Source: Aphrocallistes beatrix (Eukaryota; Porifera; Hexactinellida; Sceptrulophora; Aphrocallistidae). From it: a stretch of DNA of 64,000 nt. The DNA is taken from positions 992,001-1,056,000 of the forward strand of contig OY725502.1 of assembly GCA_963281255.1 (NCBI GenBank). Reading direction: 5' to 3'. Positions 24,301 through 35,092 of the stretch are shown here, in pieces; positions within the stretch are counted from its first letter, which is position 1, and the number at the start of each line of letters is the position of its first letter. Position numbers and translations under genes: made by a program. Under the pieces are notes generated by a model, which was given only the letters and a program-made list of their open reading frames with translations, was not told the DNA's origin and made no database searches.

Positions 24301-27300
24301 CCTTCAAACTCAAAATCGCTGGACTCATCTGACTCCTGCCTAGGAGAAGAAGCAGGTTGCAGATCAGTTGTATTCTCAGGCATTTCTTTCATCTCCATTT
24401 CCTGTGCATCCTTCAGAGATGATTCCGATTCTCCCCTCGGATTATTTTTCGTCCTTTTCCTAGGATGCAATCCAGGGACTTTCAATTTCATTCGTCTGTA
24501 TCTCTTCCTCCGCCCTAGTTTCATGTGCTCCATGGCTCTGGAGTAATACTCACTCCAAGCCTTCACGTTCTCCTCGCCCCATTCCTCCCCCTCTCCCTCC
24601 TTGGCGAAAGGGAGAGAGGGGTAGATGCCCATGGCAGCCTGGGTCCACGGGTTATCCTGTTCACTGAACTTACTGTCCGATTTCTTTCCACCCAGAGACG
24701 GAATAGCTCCAGGCTCCATTTCAGAATCTGATACTTCTCCTTCGGATCGATTTCCACTGCTAGAATCAAAGAAATCCGCGGAACACTTCTCAACTTTTAC
24801 GGTTCCACTTGGCCGGCTGCTAGCAGCCTTGATGCTCTTATCTTCTCCATCCGAGGATAGTTCTCCTTCAGACATTGCTGACTCATCCTCACCTTTAACT
24901 TGAACTCCATTCGTATTCAGTACGGGTGCTGTGTTACAATTATCACTCATCGGAATCTTAACCATCAAGTATAGAGGAAATGATTAGACTTTGTTTCAAC
25001 TGTATGAGTAATATTATCGAGAAATAATTTGTAACCGAAAACAGATTCTTAAAATGTACTTTCAACTGATTGGATTTACTTAGAATCCACTTGTAAACAG
25101 TGAGTACGTATCTACTTTACTTGCGATGAGTAATGTTGAACGGTTAGTACGAGGTAGATTATTTTCAAATCTGAAGTAATGTTGATTTGACAGAAATTTA
25201 AAGATTTGAGAGCTCATACTTAGTAATGAAATCCTGATGAATCAATGCAATAGAAAATGTATGATTCAAATTACACTGCAGTAATTTTGATCAGTGAATC
25301 ATCCAAAATTAAATTAGCCAATACAAAACGGCATTTTACAAGGAAATTATGGACTGAATGAAACGGATGCAAAATTCAGGAAATAAAATATATATTTTGA
25401 TTTCGAAAATGAGATGTCTGTTTAGTAAACTAGGTTAACATTCGGTAAAATGGGTCGATTTTCCAAGTCCCCAAAGGGTATTTGGTGTTTTTAGCTGGAG
25501 AATAAGAAGTTTATCAAGTTTCTTGCACAAAACAAGGCTTTTGAAATTTTCAAAATCGACCCATTTACCGAATATTAACCATTTATTAAAAATAGATTAA
25601 ATTTGTCAAAATAGGTCATATTGAGTGGAGCTTACGAATTGTTGAAAATAGCATGAAACAGAACTCCACTCTCTAACCATTCTCTTCAATAAAATTAAGT
25701 TTCACCCATGTTTGCATGTAATGGAGGTTGCAATCAAATTAAGGTTCAACAAAATAATGAAAATTGCTACTGATCTTATTAAAAATGTTGAATAAAACAC
25801 GGAATAATTAGAGAAGTTTTCAAGTGATTTCAGTACAAAATTGCATATAGCATGGTATTTGTTCGTTTGGACAAGGCTAGCTAGGTTGAGAGATTCGAAT
25901 CGTTATTTGGAAAATTAATTTTAAAATTAAATTATGACGCATCGTTTACTAAATGGAAAAAAATATATTTGGTTCTTGATCAAAAATGAGATCAGATGAA
26001 CCAGATTGTCTCGACTTTTGGTATCGCGACTCAAGAAAGCTATTTCAGCTTAGCTAAAACTTTAGAATAACAAACCTGTACACCATTTCACTCCGGTTAC
26101 TCATTCTAGGCTTGTAATTAAAATCAATTTATATATCAGAATGGAAGCAATGTATTTGGTCGCGAACAAATGTTGAGACACCTGGTGTCAAATTTTAATT
26201 TTGCGAAATACAAAGTTACCATTGATTCTTCTAAATTTGAGAGAAGAGCAATAGCCAATCATTCGTATTATTCTTCAAGCTCAAAGTGGGCGTAGAATAG
26301 CAGTTTATTTTTCGCAGAAGATCATTATGGTTTGACTAGAAGAGCACACACATACTACGCGAATAGAGAATTGGCTACCAATACATTCTTCTAATACTTC
26401 GTACAGCTTTTTGCTAGCAGCAAATTAGGAATTAAATAAATTAATGAACAGACACGTAGGATATTTTAAAAGTTCATAATGACTTAAGTTGATTGCGTAT
26501 ATTTGTTTGTTAATTAACAACGTAGTTTGATCGAAATATGTAAAAAGGTCATCCGGTTTACAAAGTTCCAGCTAGTGGGATGTATTGTGGAGAATAAATA
26601 ATCCTACATACCTATGCTCACTGACAGCTGGGGGTGGTTGTACTTAATTATTCAATTAATTAAGATTCATACGAAGCATACGCTCATAATCTTAAATTGT
26701 AACTTTTAAGGGCAGAAATAAGTTCAATGTACGGTGTTGATCAAATATTCATCGCTTGTTTCAATGAGCTAAACATACTCGCAAGAAATAATCTAACTTC
26801 TAACGAGAATTCGTTAAGTCAGTTTTTGAAAAGTATAAACTTTATTATCTGACCATACTGTTTCTCTTAAATATTGCAAAATAATACTACTTTGTATGGA
26901 ATAGGTTTCAAGGTAGTTGGTACGACGGGTTCAATCGTTCACATATATTGCCAACGCATCTTAATTAAAATAAGGATAGTTATGTCTAACATTCTGCTTC
27001 AGCTGGTCGATACTTCACCAATTTGTTATCAACCAGCGAACATATGGCCTATAGGTAATACCTAGATGTGGTATGGGTTCATGTGAAATTTTCTACAAGG
27101 GTGAGTAGCCATCTGCAAGTTGTAGCGCTTTGAAACGTACAGAACTGAAAGATGAGCTGTAGAGGAATATTCTGAAAGTATTTCGAAACCACTATTGCAA
27201 AAGGAATGGTTGTATTAGAAACTCCACTACGCATTACAATACTACAGTGTAACTGTCTATTGAATTTGTTGTGGTTTGATCTCAATAATACAATAGCACA

Positions 27301-28493
27301 GAGAAGCCGGGAGAGGATGAAGTGGTACAAGCTCAACAAAACTCTGCTATCGAAATGATGGGAAAGTGAGAAGTTCTGGGAATTAGACTGCTGATTAACT
27401 GGGGACCAGATGATGGACGAAGTCTGTGGCAAAGGTTTCGAAATTCGAGAAAGGAAAAGTGGTAAATTTGGAAGGAAAAGAGCTATTATGGATACGCACT
27501 AATTCAATATAGCATTCCAATCGTAAATATTCAAAGTGGAAAGATAGAAAATAAAGTAGAGAAATAAAGCTACTGCGGTGTATTTCAGAGTACAAGTCGC
27601 AAGTTGAAAAAGTTTAAAGTCAGTTAAATATGTGATACGCATTCATTCGCGAAAAGTTATTGAATAAGTTCTAAAGAAAACATTACATAATCTTTACAGA
27701 TAAGATAAAATTTGAATAGAGAATGTCCTCAATTGAGGACAAGGAACAGAGTCAGTAGGTCTAATCGAACTCTTATCAAAAGTCAGATTTCAGTGCCATT
27801 GCATCAACTGACTTGCTCATTAACATATGTATTTATTATGATTAAATAGTAGATTATTACAGAAAACTAACTAGCACAATCATGTCAATGATGAGCCAAA
27901 ACATTGTATTCCACAATATTTCTCCATTACACGAATTACTTCCTATAGTCTGGATGTCTGAATATTTACATATATAGTCTCTTTTAATCAGTTTAAACAT
28001 ATGGTCACGGTGTGAATCCATGTGTTAGTAAAGACAACCAACCTTGTGAAGTCTCTACAAACTTCTCGCTCGGTTGCGGCCTCTTGATCAGATTCCTGAA
28101 GGGGCGAATCAGCCTCCTGAAGAAGCGGCCTCCCTTCCTCTTCTCCCTGCTGGTACTGTGCACCATGGAGGGAGGCAGGGGGTGTGGAAACCGCGAATCA
28201 GCGTGAGTCTTTCTGATGTCTGGCTGTGTTGCGGGCCGTATCTCCGGGGGGTAGGATAAGGCGATATCTTTCTCGGGGATGGAGGGGTGGATGGCTCCGT
28301 TCGTGAGGCGATTAGATGGAGGGGAGGGGATGCCGTGTTCTATAAAATCCGAGTGTGCTCGGTTTCTTTGGTTGGCGGCGTTGTTATAGTGTCCGGCGGG
28401 ATCACTAGAGAATGCGTGTATGCCGGTGGGCTGGGCATACTGTCTGGATTGGTAGCTGTGGGGGGTTTGGTAGGTGATACCCATGTGGTCCAT
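15350..28493 (-). CDS. PHACTR: Phosphatase and actin regulator (Phactr) protein
   Basis: Phactr proteins bind G-actin through RPEL motifs and PP1 through the C-terminus. Twelve exons: 28493-28043, 20684-20607, 20507-20260, 20000-19754, 19665-19531, 18424-18305, 16527-16426, 16327-16269, 16170-16121, 16052-15962, 15860-15784, 15365-15350; about 557 residues. Exon 1 carries the basic [17 protein letters not shown] segment. Exon 2 is the N-terminal RPEL-like [19 protein letters not shown]. The middle is Pro/His/Gln-rich. Two clear C-terminal RPELs follow ([32 protein letters not shown]), then [14 protein letters not shown] and the end RFHKP, encoded by a 16-nt last exon. The 19531 donor is GC (GCAAGT). 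The repeat expected before LSQRP lacks the RPxxxEL core, unless an exon was missed in the 16528-18304 intron; the 18305 donor was chosen on phase. Confidence 0.9.
15481..15624. mobile_element. hAT-like MITE, 144 bp, in last Phactr intron
   Basis: Ends CAGTGGTTCCCAACCTGGGG and GGTTGAAAACCGCTG, with the 8-bp duplication TATTAGTG on both sides (15473-15480, 15625-15632). A close relative lies at 45432-45569. Confidence 0.9.
18758..18845 (-). repeat. GC-rich foldback repeat, copy 1
   Basis: A strongly GC-rich island in AT-rich intron DNA, containing GGCGGACACTTTGTGTCCGCC (a perfect small hairpin) and GCGCTTCGCTTGCTTGCGCTGCG. The reverse complement resembles 37094-37168 almost throughout. The function is unknown. 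Confidence 0.6.
19230..19262. repeat. (TA)n microsatellite
   Basis: A run of about ten TA units in a Phactr intron. Confidence 0.6.
20685..22643. other. Phactr intron 1, 3' part
   Basis: AT-rich intron sequence between Phactr exon 2 and the nested zinc-finger gene. A 140-codon plus-strand frame at 21468-21890 shows no recognisable motif and I do not call it. Near 21240 and 21340 are G-runs (GGGGGTGTTC, GGGGGAGGGAGGGG). Confidence 0.4.
22644..24968 (-). CDS. ZC3H4: CCCH zinc-finger protein of the ZC3H4/ZC3H6 family, intronless and nested
   Basis: A single open frame of 774 residues. Three CCCH zinc fingers stand in a row: C314-H333 (spacing C-X8-C-X5-C-X3-H), C351-H369 (C-X7-C-X5-C-X3-H) and C374-H393, followed by [17 protein letters not shown] as in ZC3H4/6/8. 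ZC3H4 acts with WDR82 in restricting unproductive transcription; fly Su(s) is the relative. The N-terminal 270 residues are acidic and Ser-rich ([11 protein letters not shown]), then comes a basic nuclear-signal stretch ([16 protein letters not shown]). The C-terminal half is Pro-rich with several DPR motifs (SDPRLCK, SDPRVEL, MDPRVLF), a trait of the family. The gene lies whole inside Phactr intron 1 on the same strand. Vertebrate relatives have many introns, so a retrocopy origin is plausible. Start ATG 24968; an internal ATG follows one codon later. Confidence 0.9.
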   Translation of the reverse strand: MMVKIPMSDNCNTAPVLNTNGVQVKGEDESAMSEGELSSDGEDKSIKAASSRPSGTVKVEKCSADFFDSSSGNRSEGEVSDSEMEPGAIPSLGGKKSDSKFSEQDNPWTQAAMGIYPSLPFAKEGEGEEWGEENVKAWSEYYSRAMEHMKLGRRKRYRRMKLKVPGLHPRKRTKNNPRGESESSLKDAQEMEMKEMPENTTDLQPASSPRQESDESSDFEFEGKEEPVSLSDVIAHKEQMDLAVLAGENADNLKRNAKEVMFGRGKKRKKNRKNKGGKASSNNIRRESKREYWSNDTFRSTVMQPQFCTESAVCMYWKMYGYCNKGDACNYSHLPQFKGVAPPTKRIPDVCKFYLQDTCQKGSNCNYYHEEFPCKYFHKGLTCYQGDNCKFSHAPLNEETMKLLEKAWALVKGRPLTAGGQRENEQNFDTPLSHLYSAAPQEEQKIRPAHFALSSPPPMGYPPQSEMDPTPRHPTHPPHQRYPFPPQGVRPGFNPIKSDPRPRSIPMSRHFGYRTPHPQFISHFPRAPQYLRGPPPNRYPLPHPPPRLPPDTSAIPRDPTPPAYQPINYESDEPGQPPISPLSFLSDDIEEKALTIDAGPVGSPPNESPSPLISPNSGDIPFFSDHSSHSLSSNQIRPVLSRSDSTQSDPRLCKGSRAKKGSLSDAQGLLNRSHSAEGLRSPEFLHSDPRVELQRDSSPLPSPDPVPILPDNLELPVPVKPKTELQFEMPLPLRDPGILTKPMDPRVLFQNAREKAKLVGLSVKREVVETVETL
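24969..28042. other. Phactr intron 1, 5' part
   Basis: About 3 kb of AT-rich sequence. It holds one palindromic element (25433-25580) and no frame I can defend; short frames at 26874, 27079 and 27395 have no family motif. Confidence 0.4.
25433..25580. mobile_element. Palindromic foldback element with TTAA at both ends
   Basis: GGTTAACATTCGGTAAAATG at the left is mirrored by CATTTACCGAATATTAACC at the right, with arms continuing through GGGTCGATTTT / AAAATCGACCC. The TTAA at each end is suggestive of piggyBac-type targeting, but the element has not been compared with that family. Confidence 0.6.
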
Positions 28494-28497
28494 AATA
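27993..28497. repeat. Segmental duplication, copy A, block 1 (Phactr exon 1)
   Basis: Nearly identical to 35093-35572 (offset 7100 at the left edge). It holds the functional-looking Phactr first exon. The left boundary is sharp, at TTAAACATATGGTCAC in both copies. Confidence 0.9.
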
Positions 28498-30486
28498 TTC
28501 TAAGTAGTAAGAGTTTATTACATTCAAATGCATGAGAGTATCGTTTACAATTCAAGACAGTATGAACGTAGTTTAGACCCATTTTTAAAAAGAGAACAAG
28601 CCTCGTTCTTATCTATATCTTTCCTACAATAAACAAAAACAATAATTACGTCATAAATAATAGTATGTATGCATATCAGGAAGTGGTCTACCTTTCAAAT
28701 GTCAATCAAACACTGGTGGCTGGAATATTATTAATATAACCACTTTTAATGGTCGAGGCGAGTGAAGTATTTATATAGCGTGTAGCTACTAGTTCCATAT
28801 GGTAAGGATACCAATCACAGCCTATTGAGCAGTGAGCTGCGACCCAAGGATTAGATGGACAACAGAAAATTAGCTGACTGTTCAACTGATGGTTACAAGT
28901 GCATTCGCAGGTCAAGGTTTAAGCTAACGAATTGGCTGTAAACTGAATCTGTAAGCATTTTCGTAAAAGAGAGGTATTGTTTCTCTATATAAGAACGAAG
29001 ACTAAGTAAGGGTGGAGAAACTATTTTGATTCGTAGAATTTAAAATTCTATAAACATTGTGTTTGAATTGTATAGGATATATTATATACAAATATTCTCA
29101 TCGCGACTAATGGGCTTGGTCACAACCAATGAGATCGATTCAATTTGACCTAATAATCAGAATACATAATGAAGTACGTACACAGTCATTCACAGTGTTT
29201 AATTCTTGTTAAAGAGATCTAATTCACAAACCAATTCAGGGAGTTCAATTCCTAATTAAAAGATTCCAGAGATGAATTAGAATCTTCCACGAAGGAACAT
29301 GAGAGTACCAGTACTCCAGCGTGTACTTCATCTATGAATTCGTTATAATTATTAAATAAGAAATTCTCTGGAAAATATATAAATTTAAGAATCGGATTCA
29401 AATAAAACGTCGATCAGCGAAGTATGAGTGGTAGTAATTGACATTATCCTAGGAATTTGCAAAAAATATGGAATGTACTTTTTAACCTGAGAGTCTCGTT
29501 GATCATCAAGCAATTAGCAAAGGAGTTGAGAGGGAAGGACAATGGACATACCTAATTTAACATTCCCGAAAATCTGAGTACCTAATTTACGGAACGGAAC
29601 CATTCCGGGAAATGTTAATGCCTAAATTACGGAACGGGATGTAAACTTAATTATACCTAATTAACAGATAAAGAATAATGTCGGGTGAAAGAAAACTTCT
29701 GGATTATCCAAATGTCGGATTATGCAGATTGTTCTCAGGGCATCATCCAACCTTGGCAAATCAGCGCACCCAAGAGTGCGTCAAGTTTTCATTCGCGCGC
29801 CCAAAGTTGACATTCTCCCTTATATTGTCCTACATATACCCACCCAGATTGGTCCTGGTTCTGTGCACTGTTGCGTGAAATTCTGAGGCACTTATATAAA
29901 GGGAACCATGGATGTACAACTTGCGGGAAATTCTGAGGCACTGCATGAAATTCTGAGACACCCGCTTAGAAGCCTTAGCAAGCTCTGATCTAATATTATG
30001 CAAGTTGTAGTTCCTATTACAGAATGATATTTCAAATCCTATTCTATTTCTAGGATCACCGTACATTATTGAGTTTGCGAAGAAACAAAATAGAACAAAT
30101 CATCGTGTTTTGTGAAATATCATTCTGTAATAGGAACTACAAGTTGCATAATATTAGATCAGAGCTTGCTAAGGCTTCTAAGCGGGTGTCTCAGAATTTC
30201 ATGCAGTGCCTCATAATTTCACGCAACAGCTCTAAACTTTTTGAAAAAAGTTTTCATTTCCCAACGAGTGTCGAATCATGCAGGTTCTTCTGTACCTGAA
30301 AGTTGGATTAGCAGCATTGCAATAATAAATCTGTTCTCAGGACTATGTACAGTAGGCAACAATGAAATATAACAATAGTAAAGAAAGATGCGACATACAA
30401 AATGAGCTGATTACGAGCATATAAACAGAAAGGGCATTGGATAGCTTGCTAGACTGAAAACAGAGTGACCAAGTGACTCATTGACA
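28494..30486. other. Region upstream of Phactr exon 1
   Basis: About 2 kb that should contain the Phactr promoter. Apart from the long inverted repeat at 29869-30228 and repeated CTAATTTACGGAACGGAAC-like motifs near 29575-29640, I see no gene. A short motif at about 28805-28855 recurs at about 35870-35920, a remnant of the segmental duplication. Confidence 0.45.
29869..30228. repeat. Long imperfect inverted repeat (hairpin)
   Basis: The left arm (29869-30033) and right arm (30114-30228) are almost perfect reverse complements over about 110 bp, for example CTTAGAAGCCTTAGCAAGCT against AGCTTGCTAAGGCTTCTAAG. The loop is about 80 bp. The left arm has an extra piece of about 50 bp that repeats GGGAAATTCTGAGGCAC. 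Short frames in both arms are mirror artefacts of each other. Confidence 0.85.
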
Positions 30487-31140
30487 CAATCCAGCTTGTC
30501 TTGCATTTACTCTCTTTACAATTCTTTTCAAGTTCTCTTCGATTAGATCAGTGTTTCTCAACCTTTTTCACTTATCGCCCCCTTATGTATATAAAAATTT
30601 TCCAGTGCCCCCCTTCTCGTATTACTGAATAAACAGGCTACAAATTTAGATCACACATGTATTAATTTGTTATGTATCAAATTATAAATGCATAGTAGAA
30701 ATATCCAAAATTTTATTATTAATGAGGTTCCTGATTAATGGAATCCTGACATTGGTGCTCGCCTACAAGTTTTGTCACATTCGTTCAGTAATTTATGATA
30801 ATACTCTCCTCTATGTTATCCTCTCAATCAAATTATTCTTCAATCCAAAGTTATACAAATAATTTATTATGAAAGAAATATTTTCCTAGCGCCCCCCTAA
30901 ATTCTCTGAACGCCCACCGGGGGGCGGTATCGCCCCCGTTGAGAACCACTGGATTAGATCTTTCCTCGTAATGATTCCCAATGCACGTCCTTGGTCATCT
31001 AGTACTACAAGGTGACGGAGTCCCATCGTTCTGAATACCTCGAACACTTGTGTCACACACGTGTCCATCAGGGCTGTGTAAGGGCTCGGGTTCATGTAGG
31101 GACGGAGGTCTATAAACTTCTCTTTGTCTCCTTCCTCAAT
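30487..31140 (-). pseudogene. CLCN6: Orphan last exon of CLCN6 (copy A), split by a hAT-like insertion
   Basis: This matches CLCN6 exon 9 at 36282-36533 almost base for base: [38 protein letters not shown] of the second CBS domain. After DLI the frame runs into the inserted element (30549-30951) and stops at about 30886. The displaced tail ([16 protein letters not shown]...) lies at 30540-30487. No other CLCN6 exon exists nearby, so it is a relic of the duplicated segment. Confidence 0.9.
30549..30951. mobile_element. hAT-like element, 403 bp, inside the CLCN6 exon relic
   Basis: Ends CAGTGTTTCTCAACC and GTTGAGAACCACTG, with the 8-bp duplication GATTAGAT at 30541-30548 and 30952-30959. The paralogous site in the intact CLCN6 exon 9 (about 36345-36352) has a single GATTAGAT and no insertion, which proves insertion after the duplication. 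Confidence 0.95.
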
Positions 31141-32076
31141 CTAAATAGTCAGATTATATCAAATGTGTACTCAATACTACTGATCAATACTACCTTTTGA
31201 ATTCGTCCTTTCCCTTAATGGCTTATTTAATCTCGTTAAATCTATCTCATAATTAGATTTCTATTTAGTAACAATAAAGATATTACGTTATATTTGAATA
31301 GACTTTTCCCTTTACAGTATTCTACGTATTCGCGTATTAGATTAGAATAATCAAGTCAATTAAAATAGAAAGGATTTCGATTAAACGATGTTTCCTAGTC
31401 AGATGCTGAATGCTAGGTTCCTAATACTAGGTTAAAACCCTTATTCCATTACTTTTGATGAGAGGTACCTTGTATTTATGGATCTCCGAAGACTGTGAAG
31501 TGACTTTTCAATGCTAATCGACGGTATTCTAATAAATTTCGATATATAATGATAATCTAGGATTTATTCTAGATATAAATTATATTGAGATTCTTACCAA
31601 GTCACGCTTTCAACGTTAGTATTGTTCAGTTCATCAACAATACATAGTGATATTAGATCATCGTGCTCCATTAACTCTAGATCATTTTCGTTTTTTAATC
31701 AACAAAAAATAAACTAACAATATAGTGCAATGCATTTAGCATTCTCAAATTGAGTGATCAAACCTCAAGTATTTACTAATCAAAAGTAGGATCTCAAGCA
31801 TCAGCTCAGAAGATAATATATATTCACAAACAAAGTATGTATTCAATTGTAATGGCCTACAACATCTATATTCGCTTGTTACAAAACTGGCTAGTATTTA
31901 TTGTAAGAATTTATATTAGAGTATAATGGATCCGGATTCAGCCAGATCCCAAAAGTGGATCAAGTGCATCTCTAGTGCTAATTAGTGACAAAAAAAGTGG
32001 TACGACAATCCTCATACCAAACAATATTGGATAGAAAAAGTGTGATGGTTATGGCCACCATGGCCCCACGCCACTG
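31141..32076. other. Intergenic, copy A
   Basis: Homology to the CLCN6 intron in copy B ends near 31230. The rest is AT-rich sequence with no gene. CLCN6 exons 5-8, present at the equivalent place in copy B, are absent here. Confidence 0.5.
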
Positions 32077-32226
32077 ATTTAGCTATCTATCCTAACCTAA
32101 GATACAGTGTTATGGAGTAATATGCGCATGCGCAGATTGCACAAAGCAATATAAAAACTCCATCAGTTGAGTTACGTTGCTTAGAATACAACTACAAACT
32201 CAAATAAACTACCTTTGCAAAATAGA
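32077..32226 (+). promoter_or_regulatory. Promoter of eIF4A copy A: NRF1-type palindrome plus TATA-like box
   Basis: TGCGCATGCGCA (32123-32134), the palindromic NRF1 consensus, is followed by TATAAAAA (32150-32157) and the start codon at 32227. The same pair is conserved upstream of copy B. Confidence 0.7.
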
Positions 32227-34202
32227 ATGACAGATTACTACGACGATTACTACGGAGAAGATAGTACTGTAAACGAAACCCCAGAGGAGGCTCCTCAGCC
32301 TGTTGCTTACAAAAAGACCCCTCAAGCTCCCAAAGTCACAAACGGTCCCACTAAATCCGTTCCTTACTCATTCGAAACCAATCCCAAAAAGTCTACATCG
32401 CCTCCCCCTGTCCAGCAATCGTTCCCTGCGATCTCCCAGGGTGCCACACCCGTGACCAAACCTGTCACGAATGGGGATGCCTACAACCCGATGGTAGGGG
32501 ACAATGATTCCGGTCTGGAGGGGACCTGGGATGTCAACGATGTAGCGGAGAGTTTTGACGATATGAACCTCAAGGACGAACTGTCCCGTGGGATCTACTC
32601 GTACGGGTTCGAAAAGCCTTCAGCCATCCAACAGAGAGCGATCATTCCCTGCATCAAGGGTAACGACATCATAGCGCAGGCCCAGTCCGGGACTGGCAAG
32701 ACTGCTACGTTCGTTATCTCCATCCTGCAGAGGGTGGATGTGGAGAAGTCGCACGTGCAGGCCATGATACTGGCCCCCACACGGGAGCTAGCCCAGCAGA
32801 TACAGAAGGTAGGTTTGGTGGATAATAATTAGAAATGAGACTGACGTAACGTTAACCTTCTCTCAATTGCCTATTATCCACCAATAGCTAATACGTAGTA
32901 GACCTGTAATCAATACCTCATGCAGAGAGAGGTTAATATACAAATATATTCATGGCGTATTGTATATAGGTTGTGGTGACGCTGGGGGACTACCTCAATG
33001 TGCGTGTGCACGCATGTATCGGAGGGAAGAACTACGAACACGACCTGCAGGCGCTGGAGACCGGCGTCCAGGTGATCGTGGGGACACCTGGGAGGGTGCA
33101 GGACCTGATCAACCGTCGCAAACTGCGAATAAACAACCTGGACATATTCGTACTGGACGAAGCGGATGAGATGCTGTCTCGCGGCTTCAAGGCGAAGATC
33201 TACGAAATATTCAAAGATGTACCTCCAAAGACTCAGGTGAGATTGTCTCGTATGCCAGCATACTATGTAGATCACCACTTGGTATAGCAACCAACTGCCA
33301 GCATAAATTGGTGTGTTACTCCAATAATTTAAAGCCAAACAATAAACCTTGCAAGTATTTGAAACCAAAGTAGATACTAACCGACAAATTGCGTAATCAC
33401 AAAGATATCTATACTTGTCGGGATTATGCATTCACACACGTTCTAATCTATTATCTAAAATGTCGGTCGACAGACCGATAGTGCAGCTCCATTCTAACAC
33501 CAATAGGGATGTAAAAATTATTAACGCTACACGTGTTAATAAATTAAGTGCAGCGGAGTACATAGTGAAATACTCTATATTAAATCTCGCTTCTAACAGG
33601 TGATGCTCTTCTCAGCTACGATGCAGGAAGAAGTGCTGTATCTGACTAAGAAATTCATGAACAAACCAGTCCAGATCTTAGTAAAGAAGGAGCAACTCAC
33701 ACTCGACGGAATCCGTCAGTTCTATATCCAATGTGAGAGGGAGGAGTTCAAATTCGACACCCTCTGCGACCTCTACCAAACTGTATCTATCGCTCAAGCA
33801 GTCATTTTCGTGAACACGCGTAGAAGGGCGGAGACTTTAGCATCCAAAATGGCAGAACGCGACTTCATCGTTTCCTGTATACACGGAGAAATGGACATGG
33901 CATTAAGAGAACGCATCATGAAGGAGTTCCGAACAGGTTCCAGCCGCGTGCTCATCACGACTGACCTCCTAGCGCGTGGAATCGACGTGCATCAAGTGTC
34001 TCTCGTCATTAACTACGACCTGCCCCCCCACCGTGAATCCTACATCCACAGGATCGGACGGTCAGGTCGTTTCGGCCGCAAAGGAGTGTCCATTAACTTC
34101 ATCCGCACTCAAGACGTGCAGCCGATGAAAGAAATTGAAAAGTTCTACAGTACCCAAGTCGAACCAATGCCGCAGAATATTGCTGAATACATCACTGCAT
34201 AA
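32227..34202 (+). CDS. EIF4A: eIF4A DEAD-box RNA helicase, copy A
   Basis: Three exons (32227-32808, 32970-33236, 33600-34202) encode 483 residues of the cap-complex helicase eIF4A. Motifs in order: Q motif [10 protein letters not shown] (about 127), Walker A AQSGTGKT (to 159), [16 protein letters not shown] (257-260), SAT (288-290), [14 protein letters not shown] and [11 protein letters not shown]. The N-terminal extension before the helicase core is about 75 residues longer than in human eIF4A1; it is acidic with Tyr/Asp at the start, then Pro/Thr-rich. Compared with copy B this protein is two residues longer and departs from eIF4A consensus at several places, for example [11 protein letters not shown] instead of MHGEMDQ-type and VHQVS instead of VQQVS, but no motif is broken. 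In-frame codons before ATG 32227 do not match the family. Confidence 0.95.
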
Positions 34203-35092
34203 CAGTGGCGGAAAAGGGCTAAGCCCCCCGGCCAATCACTCCCAGTAAGGGAGCTACTGTTAGGAAAATTTGAATTCTTATTTCCAACATATAATATCCT
34301 AGGACAATTCAGCTAGAGATTTGATTGAACCATAATATTCTATACACTAATGGTAGCCTTGCATGTAAGAAAATTGCGTAAACTAGTACTACGCAATATA
34401 ATGATAAATAAATACATTTTGACAACGGATTTAAGCACTTTGATGCTCATATATGTCGGTAATATATTTATATGGTCTATCTTGCACAGGTGACAACATT
34501 TTATCAATGAGGTGAATAAGCCTGAATATACTAACCCATCCCTGGTCGAAAAATTTAGGGACCGCCATTACAAACAATGACATGTTTAGCCTTTTTGGTC
34601 GTGGAAGCCATAACATTTTGGGGGGTTTTGTTTCAAGTGGAGGGGTTTTGTTTCAAGTGGAAAATTTCAGAAATTATTTTCCCATTCAAATTAACTTCTT
34701 TAATTAAGTTGGAAAAGAGCGTTTTTCTGGACAAATTTTGCAGCTTCTCACAAGGTCGGTTCTTGACTTGACCTCACTTGAACTAGAAAGTGATTTTCAG
34801 ATCATCTGTGTCGACAACATTTTATCTAAATGGTAAGGAAATGAACGAAATAGTTTTATTAACCTAAAATGACTAATTGACTTGAAATAACTATTTTTGG
34901 GTTTATTCAAACCATTTTGGCTGAATATATTGTGATTACGGTACAAAATCGTAGGTATATTTTCGCCGTCCCGAGCTCCCACACTTATGGAGGTTCTCCT
35001 GTATCAGTTTAATTAAACCCTCGCCTGGCTAGGTCTCAAAAGTATAAATAGAGAAAACCCCACTTTCATTTTCACTTTCAACATTCCTAGCC
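34203..35092. other. Between eIF4A copy A and the second duplicated block
   Basis: The first 75 bp is 3' untranslated sequence shared with copy B (GTGGCGGAAAAGGGCTAAGC...). The rest is unique and AT-rich. A 22-bp unit GGGGTTTTGTTTCAAGTGGA is repeated twice at about 34620-34660. No gene is seen. Confidence 0.5.

Noticed and set aside
28805-28860. Possible tRNA-like fold
   Set aside because: No A/B box pair or cloverleaf could be drawn; it is a duplicated remnant shared with 35870.
29830-30299. Pair of short frames sharing NLHNIRSELAKASKRVSQNF
   Set aside because: They are the two arms of one inverted repeat read on opposite strands, not genes.
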